Positions 1 through 8,395 of a stretch of DNA of 64,000 nt are shown piece after piece; within the stretch, counting starts at the first letter, position 1; the number at the start of each line of letters is the position of its first letter. A model generated the notes under the pieces. That model was not told the DNA's origin. It worked only from the letters and a program-made list of their open reading frames with translations, and ran no database searches. The position numbers were made by a program, and so were the translations under genes. Source of the DNA: Clostridiaceae bacterium (lineage in GTDB: Bacteria; Bacillota; Clostridia; DSM-8532); NCBI GenBank assembly GCA_012728015.1, contig JAAYFY010000037.1:124001-188000 (forward strand), in the 5' to 3' direction.

Positions 1-347
1 AGGGAGTTTAAGGATTCATCCTCCTCAGGTTCTCTGTCCGGAAGCAGAAACTCCGGGATATCAGGATGGAAAGCAACAGGCTGGGGATGCCTGCGCTTAT
101 GGCTCAGAGCCATACCGGTTGCCACCTTATAGAACCAGGTGGAAAATGCCCACCGGTCATTGTACCGGTACAGGCTGCGGTATACATTAAGAAAGATCTC
201 ATGTGCAAGATCCCGGGACTGGGAAGCGGGAATTCCCATTTTTATCAGGAACCCGTAAAGCCCGGGATAGTAAGATGTTATAAGTTCTCTGAAGGCCTCG
301 GTTTCACCCTCAAGTACCTTTTTTGCAAGCAGCCTGTCATTGATCAT
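1..347 (-). CDS. ECF-type sigma-70 family RNA polymerase sigma factor (5' part only)
   Basis: The minus strand reads open from an ATG at 347 down to base 1, giving about 115 residues before the window ends. The N-terminus (MINDRLLAKKVLEGETEAFR), then LYGFLIKMG, RDLAHEIFLNVYRSL and FSTWFYKVATGMALSHKRR, follows the sigma region 2 pattern (core binding and -10 recognition) of ECF sigma factors. The acidic stretch after it is the usual linker to region 4, which lies outside the window. A GGGGAG Shine-Dalgarno sits 9 nt before the ATG. Such factors direct RNA polymerase to a small regulon and are often paired with an anti-sigma gene downstream. The family call is firm; regulon and partner are not visible. 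Confidence 0.85.
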   Translation of the reverse strand, partial: MINDRLLAKKVLEGETEAFRELITSYYPGLYGFLIKMGIPASQSRDLAHEIFLNVYRSLYRYNDRWAFSTWFYKVATGMALSHKRRHPQPVAFHPDIPEFLLPDREPEEDESLNS

Positions 348-515
348 TCTATCATACTCCCCATTTCTGTTGGTGGTTGCAGCTTCTGCCGAACCGGGAG
401 CAATACCGCCTGGTGTATTGTTCCCATGCAAGTCCAGGCATTCAGGCAAGGATGCGAAACAAAGAAATGTTTAACAGGCCTTGACGCCGTTTTCTGAATT
501 TATTGCCGCAATTCC
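348..515. other. 5' leader of the sigma gene, no gene seen
   Basis: About 165 bases lie between the predicted sigma promoter and its start codon. I see no convincing gene or RNA family here. A short minus-strand frame ends in a TGA that overlaps the sigma ATG, but it has no Shine-Dalgarno. Confidence 0.4.
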
Positions 516-545
516 ATTATAATATTCATTGGGAGCCCCAGACAA
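516..545 (-). promoter_or_regulatory. Predicted promoter of the ECF sigma gene
   Basis: On the minus strand TTGTCT (540-545) is followed after 18 nt by a perfect TATAAT (516-521). Transcription would start near 510 and leave a leader of about 160 nt. Confidence 0.5.
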
Positions 546-581
546 GGCGTATAATGGATTTGTGCGACATTGTCCTGTGCC

Positions 582-610
582 TTGCCTTTTTCGGTAAGAT
601 ACTGTATCAT
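582..610 (+). promoter_or_regulatory. Possible promoter of the radical SAM/RNase G operon
   Basis: TTGCCT (582-587) is followed after 17 nt by TATCAT (605-610), ahead of the leader ORF at 660. The boxes deviate from consensus, so this is tentative. Confidence 0.35.
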
Positions 611-659
611 AAAAGTGTTCTGCGGAAACAATAAATGGTAAATTATTCGGAGGAAGGGG

Positions 660-686
660 ATGCGTAGCCGCATCCTTTATAAATGA
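660..686 (+). CDS. Eight-codon leader ORF coupled to the radical SAM gene
   Basis: A strong GGAGG (649-653) lies 6 nt before an ATG that encodes MRSRILYK and stops at TGA 684-686. The stop overlaps the ATG (683) of the 631-residue radical SAM protein as ATGA. The large gene has no Shine-Dalgarno of its own at a usable distance, so ribosomes probably load on the leader ORF and re-initiate. A hairpin (GGATGCG 658-664 with CGCATCC 669-675) covers the leader start codon and could gate loading. The arrangement is seen directly; its role is inferred. Confidence 0.55.
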   Translation: MRSRILYK

Positions 687-2578
687 TGAGGGTTAAACTT
701 GACGACGCACTGCTTTTGCAGGTTGAAAAACCTGCCAAATATATAGGCAACGAATGGAATATGGTAAAAAAGAACCCCGAAAGCGTGGCGGTTCGTTTTG
801 CTTTTGCCTTTCCTGATGATTATGAGATCGGCATGTCCCATATGGGTATGAAAATCCTCTATCACATCCTCAACAAAAGGGAGGACACCTACTGCGAAAG
901 GGTTTTCGCGCCGTGGGTCGATATGGAGCGACTCATGCGGGGAAAAGGCCTGCCCCTTTATACCCTTGAAACCTACACTCCCATTTCCGAGTTTGATATT
1001 ATAGGCTTTACCCTGCAGTACGAAATGAGCTATACAAATATCCTCAACATGCTGGACCTGGGCGGGGTTCCGGTTCTGGCAAAGGACAGGGAGAAAAGCC
1101 ACCCGTTTGTCTGCGCGGGCGGACCATGCGCGGTCAATCCCGAACCCCTTGCCGATTTTATTGATTTCTTTGTCATAGGCGAAGGTGAAGAAGTGATCCA
1201 GGAGATCATTGACGGGTACAAGGCCTGGAAAGCCTCAGGGCAGGACAGGACCGCATTTCTGGAACGTGTCGCCGCCATAGAAGGGGTATATGTTCCTTCC
1301 TTGTATGAAGTCTTATACTATGAGGATGGAACCATCATGGACATCATGCCGAAATCCGGGAATGTTCCTGACACAGTTAGAAGGCGCATTGTCGCCGACC
1401 TGGACAAGGCGAGTTTCCCGGATGATATCATTGTTCCCTACGTCGAAACCGTTCACGACAGGATTATGCTGGAACTGTTCCGCGGCTGCATCCGGGGCTG
1501 CAGGTTTTGCCAGGCCGGTTTTATCTACAGGCCTGTCAGGGAAAGGTCTCCGGAAAAGCTCAATGAGCTGGCCAGAAGTTCGGTCAGGAAAACGGGCTAT
1601 GATGAGATATCACTGGTTTCGCTGAGTTCCAGCGATTACTCAGCCCTGCCCGAATTCTGCGAGAAATTACTCGAGTTTTCCGAGAAAGAGCGTGTAAACC
1701 TGTCCCTGCCGTCCCTAAGGGTGGACAATTTCTCCCTGGGTCTTATGGAACGGGCTTCCAAAGTCCGCAAAAGCGGACTTACCTTTGCGCCGGAAGCAGG
1801 GACTCAAAGGCTCAGGGATGTCATCAACAAAGGCATAACCGACGAGGACCTGAAAGCATCGGTACAGCTGGCTGTTGCGGGCGGATGGAATTCTGTAAAG
1901 CTTTATTTCATGATTGGCCTTCCCACAGAAACCATGGAGGATGTGGAAGGAATCGCCGATTTGGGGTTCAGCCTGATCGAATCATGCAGGGGCATTGCCG
2001 ACAGGCATGGGGGCAGGGGGCTCAATATCACCTTGAGTACGTCTAACTTCGTACCCAAGCCATTTACGCCCTTCCAATGGGAACCCATGGACCATATATC
2101 GGTCCTTACAGAAAAGCAGTACCATCTTAAGGATCTCATCCGAAAAAGGACGCGCAGGATCAGGTACCAATACCATGACCCCAAGATCAGTCATATGGAG
2201 GCGGTGTTGTCCAGGGGCGACAGGAGGCTGGGCAAGGTAATCCACACAGCATGGAAACTGGGGGCCAGGTTTGACGGATGGGACGAGCATTTCTCCTTCG
2301 AGCGCTGGCGGCGGGCCTTTGAGGAGAACGGCCTTGACCCGGCTTTTTACGCCAATAGGAAGCGCGACTTCTCGGAGGTTATGCCATGGGACCATATCGA
2401 TATTGGGGTGAGCAAGGGATTCCTGGTACGGGAATGCAAAAAGGCCTACGAAGGGGATTTGACCCGTAATTGCGCCAACGGCTGCTCAAATTGCGGCGCT
2501 TCGGTGTATAAGACCGGGATATGCCTCGCAAAAGAAAAGAACAACAGCCAGGAGGTTGACAAATGGCCAGGGCACTGA
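683..2578 (+). CDS. B12-binding-domain radical SAM protein (TIGR03960-like, YgiQ relative)
   Basis: A 631-residue protein. An N-terminal cobalamin-binding-like Rossmann region (about 1-200) precedes a radical SAM core with the [4Fe-4S] motif CIRGCRFC (Cys 269, 273, 276). A Cys-rich tail (CANGCSNCGAS) near residue 600 may hold another cluster. It matches the family that in Firmicutes always precedes a DUF2344 protein and a ribonuclease G-type gene, as here; the next gene overlaps by 16 bases. The family is predicted to modify RNA or protein with S-adenosylmethionine, but the substrate is not established to my knowledge. The start at 683 is set by coupling to the leader ORF; an ATG at 686 is an alternative. 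Confidence 0.9.
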   Translation: MMRVKLDDALLLQVEKPAKYIGNEWNMVKKNPESVAVRFAFAFPDDYEIGMSHMGMKILYHILNKREDTYCERVFAPWVDMERLMRGKGLPLYTLETYTPISEFDIIGFTLQYEMSYTNILNMLDLGGVPVLAKDREKSHPFVCAGGPCAVNPEPLADFIDFFVIGEGEEVIQEIIDGYKAWKASGQDRTAFLERVAAIEGVYVPSLYEVLYYEDGTIMDIMPKSGNVPDTVRRRIVADLDKASFPDDIIVPYVETVHDRIMLELFRGCIRGCRFCQAGFIYRPVRERSPEKLNELARSSVRKTGYDEISLVSLSSSDYSALPEFCEKLLEFSEKERVNLSLPSLRVDNFSLGLMERASKVRKSGLTFAPEAGTQRLRDVINKGITDEDLKASVQLAVAGGWNSVKLYFMIGLPTETMEDVEGIADLGFSLIESCRGIADRHGGRGLNITLSTSNFVPKPFTPFQWEPMDHISVLTEKQYHLKDLIRKRTRRIRYQYHDPKISHMEAVLSRGDRRLGKVIHTAWKLGARFDGWDEHFSFERWRRAFEENGLDPAFYANRKRDFSEVMPWDHIDIGVSKGFLVRECKKAYEGDLTRNCANGCSNCGASVYKTGICLAKEKNNSQEVDKWPGH

Positions 2579-3267
2579 GGTTCAGGTTCTTCAGGGATGA
2601 AAGGCTGAAATATCTTGCGCATCTGGATGTACTGCGGCTGTTTGAGCGCGCTCTGAAGCGCTCCGGGCTGCCCGTAGCCTATACCCAGGGATTCAACCCC
2701 CGCCAGAAAATTGTCTTCGGTCTTCCCATGGCAGTGGGCCTTACCAGCTCTGCAGAATACGCCGACATTGAGTTTGCCGGGGATTTGGCCCCTGAAGCAT
2801 TCATATCCCGCCTTAACCAGGTCCTGCCCGATGGTATTAAGGTGCTGGATGCCATGCCATTATTGAAAAAGGGCAGCATCATGAGCCAGATTACATCTGC
2901 CAAATACGAAATAGAATTCGCTGTGCCGCGACATATGGATTATGATGAAATAAACGGCATCGTGATCGACTTTCTGGGCAATGAAGACATCACGGTGATG
3001 AAGAAAGGCAAGAAGGGTTCAAAACCCGTCAATATCAGGCCGCTGATTTATTCCCTTTCGGTCCGGAAACCGGATAATGATGGCTATATCCTGGACGCTT
3101 TCCTGAGCGCCGGGGCAAAGAACAATTTGAGGCCGGATTTGCTTATGAAGGCATTAAACCTTATAACAGGCCTTGATCTTGCCGTAGGATCCATTCACCG
3201 CAAGGCAATGTACACGTCCGCCTTCAATGAATGGAAGGACCCCTTCGAGGTGGCCAATGATGACTAA
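2563..3267 (+). CDS. TIGR03936 / DUF2344 radical-SAM-associated protein
   Basis: A 234-residue protein starting at ATG 2563 behind AGGAGG, inside the end of the upstream radical SAM gene. The N-terminus (RFRFFRDERLKYLAHLDVLR) and the GFNPRQKIVFGLPMAVG segment are hallmarks of the DUF2344 family. In many bacteria it is fused to the C-terminus of the upstream radical SAM enzyme, so the two presumably form one enzyme, with this part perhaps binding the substrate. No catalytic residues are known. It overlaps the start of the ribonuclease gene by 11 bases, so all three are translationally linked. Confidence 0.85.
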   Translation: MARALRFRFFRDERLKYLAHLDVLRLFERALKRSGLPVAYTQGFNPRQKIVFGLPMAVGLTSSAEYADIEFAGDLAPEAFISRLNQVLPDGIKVLDAMPLLKKGSIMSQITSAKYEIEFAVPRHMDYDEINGIVIDFLGNEDITVMKKGKKGSKPVNIRPLIYSLSVRKPDNDGYILDAFLSAGAKNNLRPDLLMKALNLITGLDLAVGSIHRKAMYTSAFNEWKDPFEVANDD

Positions 3268-4735
3268 GGATGTTCTGATGGACGCAGGTCTGGGAGAAAT
3301 CCGGCTGGCAGTACTGCAAAATGGGGAACTGGCGGAATTCTACATCGAGAAGGGTGATGATGAAATTTCGCTGGGCAACATCTACCGTGGCAGGGTTGAA
3401 AGGGTGCTGCCGGGAATGCAGTCTGCATTCATCGATATAGGAATTTCAAAAAACGCGTTTCTACATATCAAGGATTTATTGCCTGAAGGATATAAAGATA
3501 ATCATGCTTTGGCGCGTCGGTCCGATGGGCACCAGCAAATCGGGAATCTTCTGAAAGCGGGACAGGAGCTAACTGTCCAGGTTATTAAGGAGATGTCCGG
3601 GCAAAAGGGGCCGCGGGTTACCACCCGCATATCGCTGCCCGGGCGGTTTACAGTGCTGCTTCCTGGTCGGAATACGGCAGGAATATCCAGGCGCATGGAG
3701 GACAGCGAGGAAAGGAAACGGCTGAAGGAACTGGCCCGATCACTGAAACCTGAGGGTTTCGGGATTATCATCAGGACTGCTGCCAGGAATGTTCCCGCCG
3801 AATGGCTGAGGGATGAGATAAAAGAACTGACCGAAAAGTGGGAGATGATACTGAAGCAGCAGGCGGGAGGGCCTGTTCCCCGCTGCCTGTACAGTGAGCC
3901 CGATTTTGTAAGCCATATGGTTAGGGAGCATCTTACGCCTGATCTTAACCGGTTCATCGTCAACGACAGGGATATATGGGAAAGGATCAACCGACTCCTG
4001 GATTCGGCTTCTCCGGGCTTTCGCCCGAGGGTGGAATTCTTTGACAAGGACTATGACCTGTTTGAGTATTACCATGTGGAGAGCGCCGTAAGCCAGGCCC
4101 TTTCCCGTAAGGTTTTTTTGAAAAGCGGTGGCTATCTTATCTTTGACATGACTGAGGCCCTTACGGTCATCGATGTCAACAGCGGCAGGTATACAGGTCG
4201 CAGCAGCCTTGAAGAAACGGCCCTGAAAATTAACATGGAAGCGGCGGAGATGATTGCCAGGCAGGTGCGGCTCAGGGATATTGGCGGAATTATCATCATT
4301 GACTTTATTGATATGCGGAATGAGTCCCATCGGGAAGAAGTAGTGGCCGCCCTGAGGGAGGCTGTAAGAAGGGACAGGACCCAAACTGTCGTGGTAGGCA
4401 TGACCAATCTCGGGCTTGTGGAGATGACCCGGAAAAAGGTAAGACAGCCCCTTGCCAGTTACATGACGGTTGATTGCAAATACTGCGGCGGCTCAGGCAG
4501 GCGCCTGTCCCCGGAGACAGCTGCCAGGAGAGTTGAAAAGAGAATCATAAGCTATATCACCCAAAGCCAGGCTGGTTCCCTGGAAATACTTGTCCATCCC
4601 GATGTCCACAGAGTGCTGACAGGGCAGGAAAAAGAGAACCTGGAGAGAATCGGCGAGTTGCATTCTTGCAGGATCCAGGTGCTGTCAAGCCCGGATGTGG
4701 CTTACGGGGATATGCGCATAAAGGCGGCACAGTAA
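3257..4735 (+). CDS. rng: Ribonuclease G/E family endoribonuclease
   Basis: About 492 residues. An N-terminal S1-type RNA-binding domain (GNIYRGRVERVLPGMQSAFI) is followed by the RNase H-like/DNase I-like catalytic part. The metal-binding acidic segments VIDVNSGRYTG and IIIIDFIDM are intact, and a CKYCGG zinc-link motif near the C-terminus matches RNase E/G dimerisation. The length fits RNase G rather than full RNase E. It probably cleaves single-stranded AU-rich sites in rRNA precursors and mRNA. The start at 3257 (MMTKDV) is chosen for a GAGG six bases upstream; 3260 is possible. It ends the three-gene operon. Confidence 0.9.
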   Translation: MMTKDVLMDAGLGEIRLAVLQNGELAEFYIEKGDDEISLGNIYRGRVERVLPGMQSAFIDIGISKNAFLHIKDLLPEGYKDNHALARRSDGHQQIGNLLKAGQELTVQVIKEMSGQKGPRVTTRISLPGRFTVLLPGRNTAGISRRMEDSEERKRLKELARSLKPEGFGIIIRTAARNVPAEWLRDEIKELTEKWEMILKQQAGGPVPRCLYSEPDFVSHMVREHLTPDLNRFIVNDRDIWERINRLLDSASPGFRPRVEFFDKDYDLFEYYHVESAVSQALSRKVFLKSGGYLIFDMTEALTVIDVNSGRYTGRSSLEETALKINMEAAEMIARQVRLRDIGGIIIIDFIDMRNESHREEVVAALREAVRRDRTQTVVVGMTNLGLVEMTRKKVRQPLASYMTVDCKYCGGSGRRLSPETAARRVEKRIISYITQSQAGSLEILVHPDVHRVLTGQEKENLERIGELHSCRIQVLSSPDVAYGDMRIKAAQ

Positions 4736-4776
4736 TAGCGGGCGGTTTTAAGCGGCTGCACAAACAGTATTTCGGC

Positions 4777-4805
4777 TTGACAAACAGGTGCCCGGGAAGT
4801 ATAAT
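4777..4805 (+). promoter_or_regulatory. Promoter of the tyrS T-box transcript
   Basis: TTGACA (4777-4782), a 17-nt spacer and TATAAT (4800-4805): a consensus sigma-A promoter. Transcription should start near 4812, just before the T-box leader. Confidence 0.85.
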
Positions 4806-4811
4806 CTTTCA

Positions 4812-5122
4812 CAAACCCTACCGAATACTGTAAATAAAGGCTATGACAAGAAGGAGTAGGATGCGTCCAGGGTTCCTAAAGAGAGTTCCCGGCTGGTGAG
4901 AGGGGCAGGAAACGGGCATCCGAATACAACTTTGAGCCGCGCACCAAACGCCTGGTTTGGCCAGTAGGCTGCGCCGGATGCACCCGTTAGCGTGCCGGAG
5001 TATAAGCATGGATTTACCATGCCGTACTCGCTGAGGCCTTTTCCCGCGAGGGAAAGGGTGAACTGGGGTGGTAACGCGAAGTTGAAGGCTTTCGTCCTCA
5101 TGGAAGGATGATGGCCTTTTTT
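4812..5122 (+). promoter_or_regulatory. T-box leader (tyrosine) with terminator
   Basis: The leader carries the T-box CTGGGGTGGTAACGCG (about 5063-5078), which pairs with the uncharged tRNA 3' end. The specifier region GAATACAAC (about 4921-4929) offers UAC, a tyrosine codon, which matches the downstream tyrS. A terminator hairpin (5085-5118) ends in TTTTTT. When tRNA-Tyr is uncharged the antiterminator forms and tyrS is transcribed. About 110 nt of the 3' half are nearly identical to the metG T-box at 14.9-15.1 kb on the other strand. Confidence 0.92.
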
Positions 5123-5238
5123 ATTTCGCAATTTGCCTGACTACCATGTTCGGGCGGACTGTCCTGTTGGCCGGGCGCTTGTTAAAGCCTTTTTACAGGC
5201 ATTCTGTGTGGGATTAATGTAGCAAGGAGTTGTTTGAA

Positions 5239-6453
5239 ATGTTGCCTGTTGATGAACAAATACAGATCATAGCCAAGGGAGCGGCAGAGATTATCGATCC
5301 GGAAGAGCTTAAGAAGAAGCTGCTCGTTTCCAAAGATAAGGGGAAGCCACTTATAGTAAAGCTTGGCCTTGATCCTACCGCCCCCGACCTCCACCTGGGC
5401 CATGCGGTGGTGTTAAGAAAGATCAGGCAGATACAGGAACTGGGCCATCGGGCAGTTATCATCCTGGGTGATTTCACAGCCATGATCGGTGACCCGTCGG
5501 GGAGATCGAAAACCAGGAAACCTCTGACCCACGGGGAGACCCTGGAAAACGCCGCAACATATAAGGACCAGCTTTTCAGGATACTGATGCCCGAGAGGAC
5601 CGAGATACGCTTTAACAGCCAATGGCTTTCCAAAATGGACCTTGCCTCATTGTTGGAGCTTGCCGGAAAAACAACCGTCGCAAGGATCCTGGAGCGCGAT
5701 GACTTCAAGTCAAGACTTGATTCAAACCTGACCATAGGGCTGCACGAACTCTTTTATCCGCTCATGCAGGCTTATGATTCAGTGGCAATCAGGGCTGATA
5801 TCGAGATAGGCGGAACCGACCAGAGGTTTAATATACTGATGGGACGGGATATCCAGAAGCATTACGGTCTGGAGAGCCAGGTTGCGCTGTTCATGCCCAT
5901 CCTGGAGGGAACAGACGGTGTTGAGAAGATGAGCAAAAGCCTTGGAAACAGCATCGGCATCGATGAGGAGCCAAATACCATGTTTGAAAAGGTCATGACC
6001 ATCCCGGATAATTTGATCATACGGTATTTCCAACTGTGTACCGATCTTCATCCGGATGAAGTGGATCAATACAGGGAGAGGCTGGATAGGGGAGAAAACC
6101 CGAGGGATATAAAGGCTTGCCTCGCCCATGAGATCGTAAGGCTGTACCATGGCGGGGATGCTGCTGACAGCGCCATGGACCATTTCAATACCGTCTTCCG
6201 CGACAGGCAATATCCCAGGGATATGATGAGTCTGGATACAGCCCCGTTCACCGATGACCAGGGGAATACCGACCTGGTAAGGGTTCTTGTGCAAGCTGGA
6301 TTCACGTCCAGTTCCAGCGAGGCAAGACGCCTTATCCTTCAGGACGGCGTAAGGCTGAACTCTGAAAGGGTGGATCGATTCAGGATACCTGTCAGGGACG
6401 GGGATGTGATCCAGGCTGGGAAAAAGCATTTTGTCAGGCTAAACAAGGCATAG
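5239..6453 (+). CDS. tyrS: Tyrosyl-tRNA synthetase
   Basis: A class I aminoacyl-tRNA synthetase of 404 residues that charges tRNA-Tyr in the cytosol. It shows the HIGH-type motif HLGH (52-55), GDPSGRS in the nucleotide-binding fold, the tyrosine-site segment DQRFNILMGRD, and KMSKS (230-234). The KMSKS form resembles the TyrZ clade more than the KFGKT type. A C-terminal S4-like RNA-binding domain (about 340-404) contains SSSEARRLILQDGVRLN. The start at ATG 5239 sits 9 nt after AAGGAG; a TTG at 5230 would be too close. Expression is governed by the T-box upstream. Confidence 0.95.
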   Translation: MLPVDEQIQIIAKGAAEIIDPEELKKKLLVSKDKGKPLIVKLGLDPTAPDLHLGHAVVLRKIRQIQELGHRAVIILGDFTAMIGDPSGRSKTRKPLTHGETLENAATYKDQLFRILMPERTEIRFNSQWLSKMDLASLLELAGKTTVARILERDDFKSRLDSNLTIGLHELFYPLMQAYDSVAIRADIEIGGTDQRFNILMGRDIQKHYGLESQVALFMPILEGTDGVEKMSKSLGNSIGIDEEPNTMFEKVMTIPDNLIIRYFQLCTDLHPDEVDQYRERLDRGENPRDIKACLAHEIVRLYHGGDAADSAMDHFNTVFRDRQYPRDMMSLDTAPFTDDQGNTDLVRVLVQAGFTSSSSEARRLILQDGVRLNSERVDRFRIPVRDGDVIQAGKKHFVRLNKA

Positions 6454-6474
6454 TGTTCAGCCTGTTCAGCCTGG

Positions 6475-6663
6475 TCATCTGCTGCGCGTATAATCCCTGT
6501 AGAGATTCTCAACCGACCGGTCATAGGTCCTTTCGCCTTCTTTGGAGAAGAAGCAGCCGGGAATCTCGCCGTGTCTCCTGTGGTAAGCCACACATTCGCA
6601 GCATTTCCCATGTCTTGAGCAAGGATATGTACATGTGCATGTGTTGCGGTTGCCGCAATCCAT
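6475..6663 (-). CDS. Small Cys-rich DUF6485-type protein
   Basis: A 62-residue protein starting [20 protein letters not shown]. Pattern [31 protein letters not shown] matches a conserved clostridial family annotated DUF6485. Nine cysteines in the first 40 residues suggest metal or Fe-S binding; the function is unknown. I place the start at 6663 because AAGGAG (6671-6676) is 7 nt upstream; the ATG at 6669 would leave only 1 nt. It is convergent with tyrS and overlaps no other gene. Confidence 0.8.
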   Translation of the reverse strand: MDCGNRNTCTCTYPCSRHGKCCECVAYHRRHGEIPGCFFSKEGERTYDRSVENLYRDYTRSR

Positions 6664-6739
6664 AGGCATACTCCTTAAATTATTATTTCCTCAGCATAGT
6701 ATAACAGGAAGACCGAGGGATTTCAAACAACCATGATTA

Positions 6740-8260
6740 CTATAACAGCCCCAGCTTTTTTGCCTGGGCAATGGCCTTGGCGCGCCTACTGACATGTAGT
6801 TTGCTTAAGATGCTGCTGACATGACATTTGGTGGTCCCAATCCCGACACCCAGTCGGTCTGCTATCTGCCTGTCGGACAGACCCTGCGCCATAAGGGACA
6901 GGATTTCCTGCTCTTTGGGGGTCAATACAACCGAGGTCGGCTTAAGATCCTGCCTGGATTTCACCATGTTGTACAAGTCCCTGTTGATTTCCTTGAGAAG
7001 GTTCAGGCATTCGGCCTTCTCAGTTAAAAAACGTGCCGAAAGCCTGAAGTTGGTATATATGGCGACCGCCTTCTCCAGGTATTCCCGGCAATAGGTCATC
7101 TCCCTCATTCTATAATAGTATTCGGCAGTAAGAATGGCCGCTGTCTGGGCAAAGGGAACATTTTTTACCGTATCGGGCGTCTCCTGCCATGCTATCAGAT
7201 CGTTCATGCTGAAGCTGTCCATATCCCCGTTCAGCATTAACCTGGCAAGAATCAGCAAGGTACCGATGGGGGTGCTTTTCCCACCGGTCAGGTAATCAGC
7301 CTCCAGAAGCCGTTTATCGGAGTTTGAAACGGGTACGCCTTCAAGAAGGTTGATATGGGCACGCAGGGCGGCACAGAATGTGCTGATGTTTTCAAAGTTC
7401 AGCCTTGAAAGCCTGCCCGACAGTTCGTCTATCAGGGCATATGCCCGTCTGTATAGTCCGCTGATGCCATAGGCATATACCAGGTACATTTCAAGTACGC
7501 CATACATATGGACAAAATCCATTTGATACATTAACTCCTTGACGCTTTCCAGGTATTTAACGGCCATATTCTGCCTGTTCATCTCAAAGTACGCGATGCC
7601 CAGGGGCAGTTTCAGCAGCTGGAACGCGCTGTCATAACGGCTGCAGGCGGTCAGTTCATTTCTTAACAGGGTAACCACATCGGCTATCTCGCCCAGCGCG
7701 TGTTTCTTTATACCGTAATTGACCAGGGATGCCACGGCTGGCAGGTAGCTTTTATGCTTCTTGAAAATGCGGTATGCGGCGAAGAACTCGTGAGCTGCCT
7801 TCCGGTGGTCCCCAACGCTGGAAAGGAGTTGGCCGTAGGTCAGCCTGGCACTGGCCGCGTAGAAACTGTTCGGCTCCTTTTCCATGAGTTCAACCGAAAG
7901 CCGTGCGCAGCCAAGGGCTTCCTCCCGATTGCACATGAATGTTGAAACAGCTTTAAGCGAGTAGAATATGGATTTTTCCACGGCGGGACCAAAACGTTCG
8001 GGTACCAGCCCGGCCAGTATCCTGTTCATGCGCCCGCTGTCCGCGCACAGAAAACAGGTCCAACAAAGTATCAGCTTCTGGAGCGGGGTTTTGAACCGGT
8101 CTTCCGGGATATCTCCTATTAGCGCAATAACAGGCTTGACATCCCGGTAAGAGAAAAGGACTGCCGCGTTTTCTTCAATCAGGGTAAGGGCTTTGTCATA
8201 TTCCCTATTCACAACAGCGTTTTCAATTTTCAACAGGATTATATCCGGTTTCTTCTTCAT
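6740..8260 (-). CDS. TPR-containing LuxR-family transcriptional regulator
   Basis: A 506-residue protein. Residues about 1-430 are alpha-helical and TPR-like. The C-terminus is a LuxR/FixJ helix-turn-helix with LTPKEQEILSLMAQGLSDRQ followed by IADRLGVGIGTTKCHVSSI. It resembles the C-terminal half of MalT/LAL regulators without their N-terminal ATPase: no P-loop is visible. The TPR part may bind a ligand or protein. It stands alone between a convergent small gene and an ABC operon on the same strand. Start ATG 8260 follows GGAGAGG. The target is unknown. Confidence 0.82.
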   Translation of the reverse strand: MKKKPDIILLKIENAVVNREYDKALTLIEENAAVLFSYRDVKPVIALIGDIPEDRFKTPLQKLILCWTCFLCADSGRMNRILAGLVPERFGPAVEKSIFYSLKAVSTFMCNREEALGCARLSVELMEKEPNSFYAASARLTYGQLLSSVGDHRKAAHEFFAAYRIFKKHKSYLPAVASLVNYGIKKHALGEIADVVTLLRNELTACSRYDSAFQLLKLPLGIAYFEMNRQNMAVKYLESVKELMYQMDFVHMYGVLEMYLVYAYGISGLYRRAYALIDELSGRLSRLNFENISTFCAALRAHINLLEGVPVSNSDKRLLEADYLTGGKSTPIGTLLILARLMLNGDMDSFSMNDLIAWQETPDTVKNVPFAQTAAILTAEYYYRMREMTYCREYLEKAVAIYTNFRLSARFLTEKAECLNLLKEINRDLYNMVKSRQDLKPTSVVLTPKEQEILSLMAQGLSDRQIADRLGVGIGTTKCHVSSILSKLHVSRRAKAIAQAKKLGLL

Positions 8261-8332
8261 AAAACCTCTCCAATGGCTGAAACGCCTCCGGCGTTAATAT
8301 TAAATATATAATATTGTGTTTTTCGTGGCAAG

Positions 8333-8362
8333 AAAAAGGGGACTGCCCCTCACAGGCAGTCC
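8333..8362 (-). terminator. Intrinsic terminator of the gntR-ABC operon
   Basis: On the minus strand GGACTGCC (8362-8355) pairs with GGCAGTCC (8347-8340) around a 7-nt loop, followed by a CCTTTTT tract. It lies just after the permease stop codon. Confidence 0.8.
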
Positions 8363-8395
8363 GGCGCATATAAAAGGGTTCAAGGATACACAGAA

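Noticed and set aside
66-497. Open frame of 143 residues on the plus strand
   Set aside because: It is the antisense of the ECF sigma factor and its leader; the minus frame gives the recognisable protein.
683-4735. Ribosomal protein L21/L27 genes expected after the ribonuclease
   Set aside because: In many Clostridia rplU and rpmA follow this trio, but here the next unit is the tyrS T-box transcript; no such genes are present.
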